Below, piece after piece: positions 18,195 through 28,079 of a DNA stretch of 64,000 bases (its first letter is position 1; the number at the start of each line of letters is the position of its first letter). A model generated the notes under the pieces. It was not told where the DNA came from. It ran no database searches and saw only the letters and a program-made list of their open reading frames with translations. Made by a program: the position numbers and the translations under genes. Source of the DNA: Marinobacter sp. SS5-14b (GTDB taxonomy: Bacteria; Pseudomonadota; Gammaproteobacteria; Pseudomonadales; Oleiphilaceae); assembly GCF_030541005.1 (NCBI RefSeq), contig NZ_JASSVM010000009.1, positions 54,896-118,895 on the forward strand. The letters are read 5' to 3'.

Positions 18195-18987
18195 TAGCAA
18201 TCAGCACCTTATATTGTTGGAACTCCGACGACTCAGGAAATTCGTTTTTCAACAAAAGCACCAGGCTGGCCTCCTGGTCTCTGTCCTGAAAGTGGCGCGC
18301 TAGGCGAATACCCGTAAACAGGCTTTCGGCGGAATGTGTCAGCCTCGGATTCTTTTGAATCATGGTCTGAAGGCGGGCGTAGTAGCGTGAGGCGGCAGAA
18401 TAATCCTCTTGCTCTACCAGAACGCGCGATAATGAAAGCACTGTGCGCGCCTCACCGCGGGTGAGCTCCACAGCCCTGCGGTATGCCTCTTCAGCCGGCT
18501 CCAGGTTACCCAGCCGTTCTTCGGTCATGCCCAGGTTATAGAAAACGCCGCCGCGATCTTTGTAACTGGTGTTTTCTGACGCAGCCCTGAACTGGCCACG
18601 GGCTTCTTCAAAACGGCTTTTACTGTAAAGGAAAGCGCCATAGTAAACACGACCGCGGGTGTAGCCGCCATCGGACGAGACCGACTTTTTGAAGCTTTCT
18701 TCCGCTAACCTGTCTTCCCCTTCCGAACTGTAAACCAGCCCCATGGCGGCATGGGCCGCCGCGTAGTCTTTGTCTAGCTCGAAAGCACGGTCCAGATGAT
18801 GACGGGCCCGGCCAAGGTTACCCTGCCCTATGTAGGCTGTCGCCAGCTGTACATAATTCTCAAGGGCTTTATCCCGGTCGGCTTCCCGGGTGAAACGGCT
18901 GTCTGTTGTGGTCACGCAACCGGAAACCAGTAGCCCCAGCAGCACCAGAAACAGGGCGGTCAGTTTTACGGCTGTGTTCTTCACCAT
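18184..18987 (-). CDS. pilF: Type IV pilus pilotin PilF/PilW (TPR lipoprotein)
   Basis: 267 aa. Lipoprotein signal with lipobox LVSGC (Cys24), then about six TPR units (for example ARHHLDRAFELDKDYAAAH, GMTEERLGNLEPAEEAYRR). PilF localises and assembles the PilQ secretin in the outer membrane. The ATG at 18987 has AAGGTG upstream; the two TTG codons before it are poorer starts. It is the only type IV pilus gene in the window. Confidence 0.93.
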   Translation of the reverse strand: MVKNTAVKLTALFLVLLGLLVSGCVTTTDSRFTREADRDKALENYVQLATAYIGQGNLGRARHHLDRAFELDKDYAAAHAAMGLVYSSEGEDRLAEESFKKSVSSDGGYTRGRVYYGAFLYSKSRFEEARGQFRAASENTSYKDRGGVFYNLGMTEERLGNLEPAEEAYRRAVELTRGEARTVLSLSRVLVEQEDYSAASRYYARLQTMIQKNPRLTHSAESLFTGIRLARHFQDRDQEASLVLLLKNEFPESSEFQQYKVLIANGQ

Positions 18988-19028
18988 CAACAAACACCTT
19001 TATATTGCGACGTTGCACTGCCGTTCAA

Positions 19029-20138
19029 TCAGGGGTTGACCTGCTGAACCGCAATATAGCGCTGGCTTCTGCGAGTACGATCTTCTACCCGACCCACCAA
19101 CTGACCACAGGCGGCGTCGATATCGTCACCCCGGGTCGTGCGAATGGTTGCGACGTAGCCAGCCTCATTGAGTACAGTCTGAAATCTGCGCGTCGCATTC
19201 ATGCTCGGCCGTTTAAAATCGCTCTCAGGGAACGGATTGAACGGTATCAGATTAATCTTGCAAGGCAAATCCTTGAGCAGAACCGCCAATTCCTGGGCGT
19301 GTTCCGGCTTATCGTTAACGCCTTCAATGACCGTGTACTCGATCGTTGCCTTTCGCTTCTCCGGCAATCTCGCAAAGTACCGCTTCGTGGCAGCCAACAA
19401 CTCTGCGATCGGATACTTTTTATTCAATGGAACCAGCTTGTTGCGCAATTCATCATTGGGCGCATGGAGCGAGATGGCCAGTGAAACATCGGTAACCTCA
19501 GCAAGCTTGTCAATTGCCGGAACCACCCCTGAGGTACTGAGCGTCACCCGGCGCTTGGAGATCCCGTATGCGAGGTCTTCCATCATCAGGTTCATGGCAT
19601 CGACAACATTGTCGAAGTTCATTAACGGCTCACCCATGCCCATCATCACCACGTTTGTGATCGGGCGGTCCTTGATATCAAACGGCATGAACGCCTTGCG
19701 AGCAACCCATACCTGACCAATCACTTCGGCAGCCGTCAGATTCCGATTAAACCCGCGTTTCCCGGTAGAGCAGAAAGTACAGTCGAGGGTGCAACCAATC
19801 TGTGAAGATACGCACAAAGTACCGCGCTCACCGTCCGGAATCAGTACGGTTTCAACACTGTTGCCGTTGTCCATCCGCATGACCCACTTACGCGTGCCAT
19901 CCTTGGAGGTTTCATCAAACACCACCTCCGGACCACGCACCTCAGCCACTTCTTTGAGCTTTTCCCTGAGCGCTTTGCTCATATTGGTCATTTGATCGAA
20001 GTCATCGATGCCCCACTGATGAATCCACTGCAGCACCTGCTGGGCACGGAAGCGCTTTTCTCCCAGCGTTTCGAAGAAGGCCTCAAGTTTTTCCTTTGGC
20101 ATTCCCAGAAGGTTGGTTTTTTCGGCAGGGGCAGTCAT
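19029..20138 (-). CDS. rlmN: 23S rRNA/tRNA adenine-C2 methyltransferase RlmN
   Basis: 369 aa radical SAM enzyme. Methylates A2503 of 23S rRNA and A37 of some tRNAs. The CX3CX2C cluster motif reads CTLDCTFC, the catalytic C-terminal cysteine lies in [11 protein letters not shown], and the SAM-binding glycine motif is MGMGEPLMN. The start ATG at 20138 has GAGGT 6 nt upstream; an upstream in-frame start at 20174 adds 12 unconserved residues. Followed by pilF and preceded by ndk, as in Pseudomonas. Confidence 0.96.
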   Translation of the reverse strand: MTAPAEKTNLLGMPKEKLEAFFETLGEKRFRAQQVLQWIHQWGIDDFDQMTNMSKALREKLKEVAEVRGPEVVFDETSKDGTRKWVMRMDNGNSVETVLIPDGERGTLCVSSQIGCTLDCTFCSTGKRGFNRNLTAAEVIGQVWVARKAFMPFDIKDRPITNVVMMGMGEPLMNFDNVVDAMNLMMEDLAYGISKRRVTLSTSGVVPAIDKLAEVTDVSLAISLHAPNDELRNKLVPLNKKYPIAELLAATKRYFARLPEKRKATIEYTVIEGVNDKPEHAQELAVLLKDLPCKINLIPFNPFPESDFKRPSMNATRRFQTVLNEAGYVATIRTTRGDDIDAACGQLVGRVEDRTRRSQRYIAVQQVNP

Positions 20139-20163
20139 GGCATAACCTCGATCAGATAACCAA

Positions 20164-20191
20164 TTCAGGGGCAACAGATGTCACCCCTGAA
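20164..20191 (-). terminator. Hairpin downstream of ndk
   Basis: Eight-bp perfect arms TTCAGGGG/CCCCTGAA around a 12-nt loop, just after the ndk stop. On the minus strand it is followed by TTGGTT, so it is an imperfect terminator; read-through into rlmN is likely. Confidence 0.45.
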
Positions 20192-20200
20192 CAGACAACA

Positions 20201-20629
20201 TCAACCGCGCGGGCAGATTTCGTTGTCGTTAAAGAAATACGCTACTTCACGCTCTGCAGAAGCAGCAGAGTCGGAACCGTGAACGGCGTTGGCATCAATG
20301 GAAGAAGCGAAGTCTGCACGAATAGTACCCGCCTCGGCTTCTTTCGGGTTGGTAGCACCCATCAGTTCACGATTCTTCAGGATTGCGCCTTCGCCTTCCA
20401 GGGCCTGTACAACAACAGGGCCAGACGTCATGAACGCAACCAGATCGTTGAAGAAAGGACGCTCTTTGTGCTCGGCGTAGAAGCCTTCGGCCTGCTCCTG
20501 GGTCAGGTGCATCATCTTGGCAGCAACGATTTTCAGGCCCGCTTTCTCGAAACGGCTGTAAATTTCACCGATAACGTTCTTGGCGACCGCGTCGGGTTTG
20601 ATGATTGAGAGCGTGCGCTCGTTTGCCAT
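20201..20629 (-). CDS. ndk: Nucleoside diphosphate kinase
   Basis: 142 aa, normal length. Transfers gamma-phosphate between nucleoside triphosphates and diphosphates. The active-site histidine is in [16 protein letters not shown], and the N-terminus reads [17 protein letters not shown] at 20629 with a good GGAGAAAT ribosome-binding site. A TATAAT -10 element (minus strand, 20677-20672) lies in the 68-bp gap after iscS, suggesting ndk also has its own promoter. Confidence 0.97.
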   Translation of the reverse strand: MANERTLSIIKPDAVAKNVIGEIYSRFEKAGLKIVAAKMMHLTQEQAEGFYAEHKERPFFNDLVAFMTSGPVVVQALEGEGAILKNRELMGATNPKEAEAGTIRADFASSIDANAVHGSDSAASAEREVAYFFNDNEICPRG

Positions 20630-20697
20630 GCTATTTCTCCAGTCTGGTTAGGGTTAAAAATCAGGGGTTAGATTATACGCAGTCGGGGGCCTACTGC

Positions 20698-21843
20698 CTA
20701 CCGCACCGTGCGAAGTCGCGTAACGACATCAACAATTTGCGCACTGGCAAACTCGATTTCGTCATGGGTACTGAAACGGCCAAACGAGAATCTCAGTGCA
20801 CGATGCGCGAGCTCATCACTCAAGCCGATGCCTCTCAGTACAAACGACGGTTCAACCGTCGCCGATGCGCAAGCGGACCCAGAGGAAACCGCCAGATTTC
20901 GCAACCCCAACATCAATGATTCGGCCTCAACACCCTCAAAGGACAGGTTAACAATACCCGGCACCCGGCACTCCGGACTGCCATTAAAGTGGACGCCTTC
21001 CAGGCCGCCGAGCCCATCAAGAAACTTCGTCCGCAGCTGTTCCAGGCGTGTCATCTCAGCTTCAAAGGACTTGCCAGCCAACTCAAATGCCTTTCCCATA
21101 CCGACAATCTGGTGAGTCGCCAGTGTGCCCGAGCGCATTCCTCGCTCATGCCCACCCCCGTGCATTTGCGCCTGCACCTGAACATCCGGTGACCGGCGCA
21201 CATAAAGTGCACCAATGCCTTTGGGGCCGTATACCTTGTGGGCCGACAACGACAGCAAATCCACATTCAGGCTGGCAACATCCAGTGGCATCTTGCCGGC
21301 CGCCTGAGCCGCATCCACGTGAAACAGCACACCACGCTGACGAAGCAAAGCACCGATAGACTGAATGTCGGTAATACAGCCAAGTTCATTGTTGACCATC
21401 ATCAGGCTGACCAGCCTGGTATTCTCTTTGAGCGCTGCGGCAACAGATTCCAGAGAAATCCGCCCATCCGCTTGCGGTGCCAGCCAGGTTACCTCAACGC
21501 CTCTTTGCTCGAGCCACTTGCAGGTGTCTACCACCGCCTTATGCTCTATGGTCGAGGTCACAATATGCGAACCCGAAGCTTCAACAACGCCTTTGATAGC
21601 CAGGTTGTCCGACTCGGTGGCACCAGACGTCCAGACAATTTCCCTTGGATCGGCATGGATCAGCTCAGCCACTTGACGCCGGGCATTCTCCACCGCAGCC
21701 TCAGCCTGCCAACCATAGCCGTGGGTGCGGGAAGCGGGGTTACCGAAAACACCATCGATCGTGAGGTGCCTGGCCATTTCTTCAGCAACAAGGGGATCAA
21801 CGGGCGTCGTTGCCGCGTAGTCGAGGTATACAGGTTTTTTCAT
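20698..21843 (-). CDS. iscS: Cysteine desulfurase (IscS type)
   Basis: 381 aa, a little shorter than E. coli IscS (404). PLP enzyme that removes sulfur from cysteine for Fe-S clusters and tRNA thiolation. PLP lysine in [26 protein letters not shown]; active-site cysteine loop [17 protein letters not shown], matching the class I long flexible loop. Lies 22 bp after iscR. The following genes of a standard isc operon (iscU, iscA, hscB, hscA, fdx) are not here; ndk follows directly. Confidence 0.93.
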   Translation of the reverse strand: MKKPVYLDYAATTPVDPLVAEEMARHLTIDGVFGNPASRTHGYGWQAEAAVENARRQVAELIHADPREIVWTSGATESDNLAIKGVVEASGSHIVTSTIEHKAVVDTCKWLEQRGVEVTWLAPQADGRISLESVAAALKENTRLVSLMMVNNELGCITDIQSIGALLRQRGVLFHVDAAQAAGKMPLDVASLNVDLLSLSAHKVYGPKGIGALYVRRSPDVQVQAQMHGGGHERGMRSGTLATHQIVGMGKAFELAGKSFEAEMTRLEQLRTKFLDGLGGLEGVHFNGSPECRVPGIVNLSFEGVEAESLMLGLRNLAVSSGSACASATVEPSFVLRGIGLSDELAHRALRFSFGRFSTHDEIEFASAQIVDVVTRLRTVR

Positions 21844-21865
21844 ATGTAGGGAGAGTATGCTGTTG

Positions 21866-22363
21866 TCAGGCCGTAGCCTGGTCTTTCAGTTGGCGGGTGT
21901 TTATCGCATCCGCACCGGATTCTGACTGCTTACGATTTTGGCGATCGGCAACTAGCTGGATCTCACGCTTACGCATCAGATCTCCCAGGCTGATATCGCT
22001 CAGGAACTGGTGAATCTGATCCGTGAGATCAGACCAAAGATGGTGAGTAAGGCACTTTTCACCGTTCTGGCAATCGCCCTTGTTGCCACAGCGCGTGGTA
22101 TCCAGCGACTCGCTGACAGCATCGACTACCTCGGCGATATACACGTGGTCGGCACTCCGGCTCAGCCTATAGCCGCCACCTGGCCCCCGAATACTTACCA
22201 CCAGTTTCTGGCGCCGCAGTCGGGAGAAAAGCTGCTCAAGGTATGACAGGGAGATTTCCTGACGGGCTGAGATGTCCGCAAGGCTCACCGGCCCCTCACT
22301 GCCATGCAGAGCCAGATCCAGCATTGCTGTGACGGCATAGCGGCCTTTTGTGGTGAGTTTCAT
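21866..22363 (-). CDS. iscR: Fe-S cluster regulator IscR
   Basis: 165 aa Rrf2-family repressor/activator. N-terminal winged helix ([19 protein letters not shown]) with DNA-recognition segment [14 protein letters not shown]. The 2Fe-2S ligands are present as C-X5-C-X5-C-X2-H in [19 protein letters not shown]. The C-terminal tail is variable. Its own promoter contains a site resembling IscR type 1 sites, consistent with autorepression. ATG at 22363. Confidence 0.95.
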   Translation of the reverse strand: MKLTTKGRYAVTAMLDLALHGSEGPVSLADISARQEISLSYLEQLFSRLRRQKLVVSIRGPGGGYRLSRSADHVYIAEVVDAVSESLDTTRCGNKGDCQNGEKCLTHHLWSDLTDQIHQFLSDISLGDLMRKREIQLVADRQNRKQSESGADAINTRQLKDQATA

Positions 22364-22408
22364 ATTCTCAGCCCCGGTAATGGGATTGACTATCGATTCG
22401 CATCGCCG

Positions 22409-22437
22409 AGTATGGATTGACCTACCAAAACAGTCAA
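22409..22437 (-). promoter_or_regulatory. iscR promoter with candidate IscR type 1 site
   Basis: Minus strand -35 TTGACT (22437-22432), 17-nt spacer, -10 CATACT (22414-22409). The region ATACTTGACTGTTTTGG overlapping the -35 resembles the left half and centre of the IscR type 1 consensus (ATASYYGACTRWWWYAGTC); the right half is less well matched. Confidence 0.55.
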
Positions 22438-22441
22438 GTAT

Positions 22442-23224
22442 TCAACCTTTACCTTCGGTATCCGTCTCATCGCGAACGCAATCGAAATCTTCCTCATGCA
22501 ACGGCGGCAGCTCGCCATTCTGATACTCAGTATTAACCTTTCGGATCGCCTTGCACATGGTTTCAATACGCTCATCCACCGCGTGCATGTGGTCCAACAA
22601 AGAGCGCATAGCTCTGGCCACAGGGTCCGGCATTTCTTCGGTTACACCATAGGCGTCGAAGCCCATCCGCGCTTCCATTTCCTTGCGCCTGGCGTCGTCT
22701 TCTTCCGTTTTACGCTTCACTATAATCCGCCCAGGGATGCCAACCACGGTGGCTCCGGCCGGCACTGCTTTGGTCACCACGGAGTTGGAGCCTATCTTGG
22801 CCCCCTCACCCACCTCGAACGGCCCCAGAATCTTGGCTCCGGCGCCAACGACCACACCGTCGCCAATCGTCGGGTGCCGCTTGCCTTTATTCCAGCTTGT
22901 ACCGCCCAGGGTAACCCCCTGATAAAGCGTTACATCATCGCCAATGATGGTTGTCTCACCAATAACCACGCCCATTCCGTGATCGATAAAGAAACGTCGA
23001 CCGATGGTGGCACCGGGATGAATCTCAATACCGGTAAACCAGCGCGCCAGCGTCGACAGTGTTCGGGCCAGCCACTTAAGCCCCAGGCTCCACAACCAAT
23101 GGGCCAGTCTGTGAAACAGCAAGGCATGCAGCCCGGGGTAATTGGTCAACACCTCAAAGGTGTTTCTCGCCGCAGGGTCCCTGTGAAAAACGCTTTTGAT
23201 GTCTTCGCGCAAACGTTCAAGCAT
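22442..23224 (-). CDS. cysE: Serine O-acetyltransferase
   Basis: 260 aa. Makes O-acetylserine, the precursor of cysteine, from serine and acetyl-CoA. It has an N-terminal helical region (starting [18 protein letters not shown]), a left-handed beta-helix of hexapeptide repeats ([17 protein letters not shown] to [17 protein letters not shown]), then an extra ~75-residue charged C-terminal region typical of the Pseudomonas-type enzyme. Starts 2 nt after the trmJ stop, so they are translationally linked; iscR lies downstream with its own promoter. The grouping couples cysteine supply with cysteine desulfurase. Confidence 0.94.
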   Translation of the reverse strand: MLERLREDIKSVFHRDPAARNTFEVLTNYPGLHALLFHRLAHWLWSLGLKWLARTLSTLARWFTGIEIHPGATIGRRFFIDHGMGVVIGETTIIGDDVTLYQGVTLGGTSWNKGKRHPTIGDGVVVGAGAKILGPFEVGEGAKIGSNSVVTKAVPAGATVVGIPGRIIVKRKTEEDDARRKEMEARMGFDAYGVTEEMPDPVARAMRSLLDHMHAVDERIETMCKAIRKVNTEYQNGELPPLHEEDFDCVRDETDTEGKG

Positions 23225-23226
23225 AT

Positions 23227-24087
23227 TTATTCCCGCCCTTCATCTTTGGACCCAGCCGCCACCGGCTTTTGCTGGTCGCCACCCCTATGGGCTCCGGTTG
23301 CCTTTTGAATGGCAGCAAGAACGCCCCGGAGAATGTTCACTTCCATCTGATCCATTCGTGCTCTCTGGAACAACCTTCGCATACGGGCCATCAGGTGGCG
23401 CGGGTTATCCCTGCGATGAAAGTCCACATCCACCAGTACTTGTTCAAAATGCCCGAAAAAACCTTCCACCTCACCGACCGTTGCTGGCGGCACATCCCAT
23501 CCCGGGTCTCCCGGCGCAACCATGGGCTCAAGGTGGGGGCTGGACTCACTGTCTTCAAGTCCTGCCAGATACCGCATTCGCAACTCATAGCACATGACCT
23601 GCACGGCCATAGCCAGGTTCAGCGAGCTGTAGTCCGGGTTTGAGGGAATATGAATGTGGTAATGACAGCGCTGCAGCTCATCGTTGGACAGTCCGTGGTT
23701 CTCGCGGCCAAATACCAGGGCCACATTCCCCTGAGCAGTATGCTCCGACGCGGTTTCGGCGGCCTGCGGCGGCGCAATGACCGGCCAGGGAACCTTCCGG
23801 CCCCGAGCGCTGGTACCCATCACCAAAACACAGTCGGCCAGTGCTTCGTCCAACGACTGCACAACATGTGCGCGGTCCAATACATCGGAAGCACCCGCTG
23901 AACGCGCATAGGAGGTTTCGTCAGGAAACGACGCAGGATTAACCAGCCAAAGATTCCCGAGCCCCATGTTCTTCATAGCCCGGGCAACCGCACCAATGTT
24001 GCCTGAATGAGAGGTTTCTACCAGAACGATACGAATCTGGTTATTAAAAGTATCGTTTCCTTCCGGCGACAGCGCGGGTTCGTGCAT
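23227..24087 (-). CDS. trmJ: tRNA Cm32/Um32 methyltransferase TrmJ
   Basis: 286 aa SPOUT-class 2'-O-methyltransferase acting on position 32 of tRNAs. N-terminal motif [20 protein letters not shown] and knot motifs [14 protein letters not shown] and [17 protein letters not shown]. Longer than E. coli TrmJ (246 aa) because of a C-terminal extension. Divergent from suhB, the standard arrangement in gammaproteobacteria; cysE follows directly. Confidence 0.93.
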   Translation of the reverse strand: MHEPALSPEGNDTFNNQIRIVLVETSHSGNIGAVARAMKNMGLGNLWLVNPASFPDETSYARSAGASDVLDRAHVVQSLDEALADCVLVMGTSARGRKVPWPVIAPPQAAETASEHTAQGNVALVFGRENHGLSNDELQRCHYHIHIPSNPDYSSLNLAMAVQVMCYELRMRYLAGLEDSESSPHLEPMVAPGDPGWDVPPATVGEVEGFFGHFEQVLVDVDFHRRDNPRHLMARMRRLFQRARMDQMEVNILRGVLAAIQKATGAHRGGDQQKPVAAGSKDEGRE

Positions 24088-24267
24088 GGTTTTCAGGCCT
24101 GTTGCTCATCATTGATTTGAGAAATGAGCCGAATCATACCAGAAAGCGGAGGGTTTTAGCTCTCCGGATATGCCGCAACCCGGTGGTATCCGTGGATTTG
24201 CTGAGCCAAAAAACAGACAAGCACCATGAGTTTTTGCTATGCTGTGCGGCCTTCATACACCCGGATA

Positions 24268-25080
24268 ATGAACACTCAGATGCAACCAGCAATTAAAATG
24301 GCCCTGCGCGTTGCCCGCCAGGGGTCTGACTACCTGAAAGCCCACTTCGAGCGACAGGAACCCAACGGCAAAGACGAATCCGAGCGATACCGACAGCTGG
24401 AACGGGTTGAACAATCCATCTACGACAACTTCGTAGAGCAGCTTGCCAAAGCCTACAAAGACCACACCATCGCGCCGATGGGTGAGGCAGATGCTAACGG
24501 CAGCGAAAGAAGCTGGCACATTTTCCCGGTTCTTGGCCGTGACAATTTTGTGCGGGGCATACCCGAGTTCGCAATGGCCCTGTCCCAAAAGAAGAACAAC
24601 CGCACTGAAAACCTGCTGATCGTTAACCCGATCACCGGAGAAGAATATTCCGCAAGCCGGGGACATGGAGCGGCCCTGAACAGTCGTCGTGTTCGCGCAT
24701 CAGAGGTGAAACTGCCCGCTCGATCGGCGCTCGCAACCAACCTGCTGGACCAGGCCCGTCAAGGTGACGACCCAATGATCTGGGGCGAAATGGCGGCAAC
24801 CCTGGCCCGCGAAACCGGCATCTTTCGCACCTCAGGCTGCGTGGTACTGGACATCGCCCGGGTTTCTGCAGGACTGCTGGACGCTGCCATCATTTTCCGG
24901 CCTGAAGCCGTCGACCTTGACCTCGGCGTAACTCTGGCCATGGAATCTGGCGCACTGACCGGCGACTTTTCGGGCAACCCGTCTATCGGTAACGCACGTC
25001 AACTGATTGTGGCAAACCCGAAGCTGTTCAGAGAAGTCCTCAAAGTGCTGCACCCTTTCCGGGGGCGCCTGCCGCGTTAA
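24268..25080 (+). CDS. suhB: SuhB homologue with degenerate inositol monophosphatase site
   Basis: 270 aa. Aligns with SuhB over its length: MALRVARQGSDYL at the N-terminus, GEEYSASRGHGAALN, VVLDIARVSAGLLDA, GDFSGNPSIGNARQLIVANPK. SuhB is both an inositol monophosphatase and a component of the rRNA antitermination complex with Nus factors. The signature metal motif, IDPLDGTTNF in E. coli, here reads IFPVLGRDNF, so both aspartates are replaced. The EES motif is changed to MGE; only the aspartate of the WD motif (VDLDLG) remains. Catalysis is therefore doubtful. Its position opposite trmJ is the canonical suhB locus. The start could be ATG 24268 or 24280; the latter better matches the family N-terminus. 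Confidence 0.85.
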   Translation: MNTQMQPAIKMALRVARQGSDYLKAHFERQEPNGKDESERYRQLERVEQSIYDNFVEQLAKAYKDHTIAPMGEADANGSERSWHIFPVLGRDNFVRGIPEFAMALSQKKNNRTENLLIVNPITGEEYSASRGHGAALNSRRVRASEVKLPARSALATNLLDQARQGDDPMIWGEMAATLARETGIFRTSGCVVLDIARVSAGLLDAAIIFRPEAVDLDLGVTLAMESGALTGDFSGNPSIGNARQLIVANPKLFREVLKVLHPFRGRLPR

Positions 25081-25092
25081 ACACTTAACGAT

Positions 25093-25140
25093 GGCACAAA
25101 AAAAACCGCCACTCCCTGGGGATGGCGGTTTTTTTGTGCC
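25093..25140. terminator. Bidirectional terminator between suhB and secF
   Basis: Long stem GGCACAAAAAAAACCGCCA with its near-exact complement around a 10-nt loop. The A8 and T7 runs within the stem serve as U-tracts for both converging transcripts. Confidence 0.9.
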
Positions 25141-25167
25141 GGACCATAACGCCCGGCAACCTGAAGG

Positions 25168-26121
25168 TTACATCCGGTTGAGCCACTCAGGTGGCTGCTC
25201 TTCCTCGGCTCCCTCGCCCGCGCCCTCTTTGGCAGGAACCATAAGATCTTCACGGGTAACCCCCATCACCATCAGCATGTTGGCAGACACGTAGATGGAT
25301 GAGTAGGTACCCACAACCACGCCAATAATCAACGCAAGCGCGAAGTTATTGATGGCCTCCCCCCCCAGGAAGTACAAAGCGAGAAGCACAACCAGGGTCG
25401 TACCAGAGGTATTGATGGTCCGGGCGATCGTTTCATGGATCGACTGGTTAATGATATCCCAGGGTTCGCCTACCCGAACTTTTCGGAAGTTTTCCCGAAT
25501 CCGGTCTGCCACAACGATGGTATCGTTCAGCGAATAACCAATAACCGCAAGCAAGGCCGCCAGGACCGTCAGATCAAACGTCCACTGGAACAGGGCGAAC
25601 ACGCCCAGCACGATCAAAACGTCGTGGGCCAGTGGAATCACCGAAGCGATACCGAATTTGAACTGAAAACGCATGCCGACATAGATTAACACCACAGCCA
25701 GCGCTATCAGAAGGCCGAGCCCACTGTCTTCCTTCAGTTCCTCACCGACCTGAGAGCCCACAAACTCTGAGCTCACCAGCTCGAGTTCCGCTCCCGATTG
25801 AGACAGAGTTGCCGTCACTTCCCTGGCCAGTTCATCGTTACCTGCTTCGGCCATGCGAATCAGCACTGTGGTATCGGCACCGAAGTTCTGTACCGAAAAC
25901 TGCTCATAGCCGACGTCGGTAAGGGTGTTGCGGATCTCGTCCAGATTTGGAGCCTCAGCGTACTCAAACTCAACCGAGGTTCCGCCGGTAAAGTCCATAC
26001 CGAAATTCAGACCACGAACTCCCAGCAGAGCAACCGAAGCAATGACAAGCAGGATGGAGAACACGGAGGCTATCTTCCGGAACCCCATAAAATCAAATGG
26101 TTGTTTTTCTATATCAGGCAT
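25168..26121 (-). CDS. secF: Protein translocase subunit SecF
   Basis: 317 aa, six transmembrane helices. With SecD it uses the proton gradient to pull proteins through SecYEG. Family signature GMDFTGGTSVEFEY; typical helix AVIGYSLNDTIVVADRIRE; C-terminal cytoplasmic tail rich in E and G. The ATG at 26121 has GGAGG upstream and overlaps the secD stop by 8 nt; the in-frame upstream start at 26169 lies deep inside secD. Confidence 0.96.
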   Translation of the reverse strand: MPDIEKQPFDFMGFRKIASVFSILLVIASVALLGVRGLNFGMDFTGGTSVEFEYAEAPNLDEIRNTLTDVGYEQFSVQNFGADTTVLIRMAEAGNDELAREVTATLSQSGAELELVSSEFVGSQVGEELKEDSGLGLLIALAVVLIYVGMRFQFKFGIASVIPLAHDVLIVLGVFALFQWTFDLTVLAALLAVIGYSLNDTIVVADRIRENFRKVRVGEPWDIINQSIHETIARTINTSGTTLVVLLALYFLGGEAINNFALALIIGVVVGTYSSIYVSANMLMVMGVTREDLMVPAKEGAGEGAEEEQPPEWLNRM

Positions 26122-27988
26122 TAGCGAGCCTCCCTCCGATCGACAATTTCTCGACCCTTCGGCCGCCATACACCAGGTTCACGATACTTCGGCTCACCAT
26201 CAGACCACTGAACATGGACGTCAAAATGCCGATACAAAGTGTAATCGCGAAGCCCTTCACCGGCCCGGAGCCCATCGCAAAGAGAATCACGGCGACCAGC
26301 AACGTGGTGATGTTGGCATCAAAGATGGACACGAATGCACGGCCGTAACCTGCATTGATGGCACTCTGGGGCGGCGCACCGGCCCTGAGCTCTTCCTTTA
26401 TACGCTCGAAGATCAGCACATTGGCATCAACCGCCATACCAACCGTCAGCACGATACCGGCGATACCTGGAAGGGTGAGAGTTGCGGACAGAATCGACAT
26501 GCACGCCACCAGCAGCATCAGGTTCAGGGTCAGCGAAACGTTCGCTACGAGACCAAACCCACGGTAGTAGACCAACATGTACAGCAGCACCAGACCAAAG
26601 CCCAGCGCCACAGACATCATGCCTGCATCGATGTTTTTCTGACCAAGGCTAGGCCCGATTGTACGCTCCTGTACAAAGTACATGGGTGCCGCCAGCGCAC
26701 CGGCCCGCAGCAACAGTGCCAGCTCCGCGGCTTCAGGAATCGAATCGAGACCGGTGATGCGGAAACTGCTACCCAGAGCCGACTGCACCGTTGCGAGACT
26801 GATCAGGCCTTTTTCGATAACACGGTTTTCTACCTGCTTCAGCTCGCCATCGACTTCCCGCGTTTCCATCTCGGTCCGGAATTCGATGAACAGAACCGCC
26901 ATGCGCCGACCAACGTTGTTACGGGTGGCGCGATTCATCAGGTCTCCACCCACCGAATCCATGGTGATATTAACCTGTGGCTGGCCATTCTCATCAAACG
27001 CCTGCTGGGCATTTGCCACGTTGTTACCGGTGGCAATCACATCGCGCTCGAGACGCGCAGTACGTTGAGGTGTATCCCGGAAGCTGAACTGTTCGGTCTC
27101 AGCTGAAGGCGCATCCTGGCGCGCCTCCATACGAAACTCCAGATTGGCAGTCGCACCCAGAACCCGCTTGGCCTGTGCGGTGTCCTGCACACCCGGAAGC
27201 TCGACAATGATGCGATCGGCGCCCTGGCGCTGAACCAGAGGTTCTGCCACACCCAGCTCGTTAACACGGTTGCGGATGGTGGTGAGGTTCTGCTCCAGTG
27301 CGTATTCCTGGATGTTGCGGACCTCAGCTTCCGACAACGTCAACGTCAGCAGAAACTCGCCGCCCTCGGTGCTTTCATCCAGCAGGAATTCGTTGAACTG
27401 GTCGCGAACCAACTCGAAGGCCTTGGTTCTGGATTCGGAATCCCGGAAGCTGAAAACAATGTCCTGACCATTTTGAACATCGCCGCCCCGGTAACGAATT
27501 CTTTCATCGCGCATGTCTTGCTTGATCTGACCGGAAAGCGCCTCAAGCCTTTGATTAACTGCGGTTTCCATATCGACTTCAAGCAGAAAGTGAACACCGC
27601 CGCGAAGGTCAAGGCCCAGTTTCATAGGCCCAGCACCGAGGCTACGCAGCCAACCAGGAGTCGACGGGGCCATGTTCAACGCTACCAGATAATCGTTACC
27701 CAGTGCGGCCTGGACAGCCGGGCGCGCCCGGAGCTGATCATCAGAGCTGGTCAAACGAATCAACGCATCCCGCTCTTCTACGGCACTGGACTTGACTTCA
27801 ATACCCTGAGCTTCCAGTGCTCCCAGAGCGCGGTCGAGAATTCGCTGATCCACTTCGGTACTGCCACGGGCACCGGTGATCTGGATCGCGTAATCGTCAG
27901 GGAAGAAATTCGGTAAGGCGTATATAAATCCGATGATCAGTGCAAACACAATCACCAGATTTTTCCAGAGAGGATACTTATTCAGCAT
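26114..27988 (-). CDS. secD: Protein translocase subunit SecD
   Basis: 624 aa. TM1 near the N-terminus (LVIVFALIIGFIYALP), the D1-D5 motif GLDLRGGVHFLLEVDM, a large periplasmic domain (P1/P4), and five C-terminal membrane helices with AGIVLTVGMAVDANVLIFER, which contains the conserved proton-relay aspartate. The start ATG 27988 follows AAAGGG; an alternative start seven codons upstream is less likely. Operon yajC-secD-secF as in most bacteria. Confidence 0.97.
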   Translation of the reverse strand: MLNKYPLWKNLVIVFALIIGFIYALPNFFPDDYAIQITGARGSTEVDQRILDRALGALEAQGIEVKSSAVEERDALIRLTSSDDQLRARPAVQAALGNDYLVALNMAPSTPGWLRSLGAGPMKLGLDLRGGVHFLLEVDMETAVNQRLEALSGQIKQDMRDERIRYRGGDVQNGQDIVFSFRDSESRTKAFELVRDQFNEFLLDESTEGGEFLLTLTLSEAEVRNIQEYALEQNLTTIRNRVNELGVAEPLVQRQGADRIIVELPGVQDTAQAKRVLGATANLEFRMEARQDAPSAETEQFSFRDTPQRTARLERDVIATGNNVANAQQAFDENGQPQVNITMDSVGGDLMNRATRNNVGRRMAVLFIEFRTEMETREVDGELKQVENRVIEKGLISLATVQSALGSSFRITGLDSIPEAAELALLLRAGALAAPMYFVQERTIGPSLGQKNIDAGMMSVALGFGLVLLYMLVYYRGFGLVANVSLTLNLMLLVACMSILSATLTLPGIAGIVLTVGMAVDANVLIFERIKEELRAGAPPQSAINAGYGRAFVSIFDANITTLLVAVILFAMGSGPVKGFAITLCIGILTSMFSGLMVSRSIVNLVYGGRRVEKLSIGGRLANA

Positions 27989-28045
27989 GGGATCCCTTTG
28001 GGCCGGCAAGTCCGCCAGCCTTGGTGTTTCAGCCAGTGTGATTCA

Positions 28046-28068
28046 GCCGGCGCTATGTGCGCGCCGGC
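28046..28068. other. GC-rich hairpin between yajC and secD
   Basis: Stem GCCGGCGC/GCGCCGGC in the 91-bp yajC-secD gap. No T-tract; probably an mRNA stability or attenuation element rather than a terminator. Confidence 0.35.
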
Positions 28069-28079
28069 CAGGAATCAGC

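Noticed and set aside
25925..27106. 393-codon plus-strand open frame opposite secD/secF
   Set aside because: Long but composed of His/Gln/Arg-rich antisense sequence over two certain genes; a codon-usage artefact of high-GC coding DNA.
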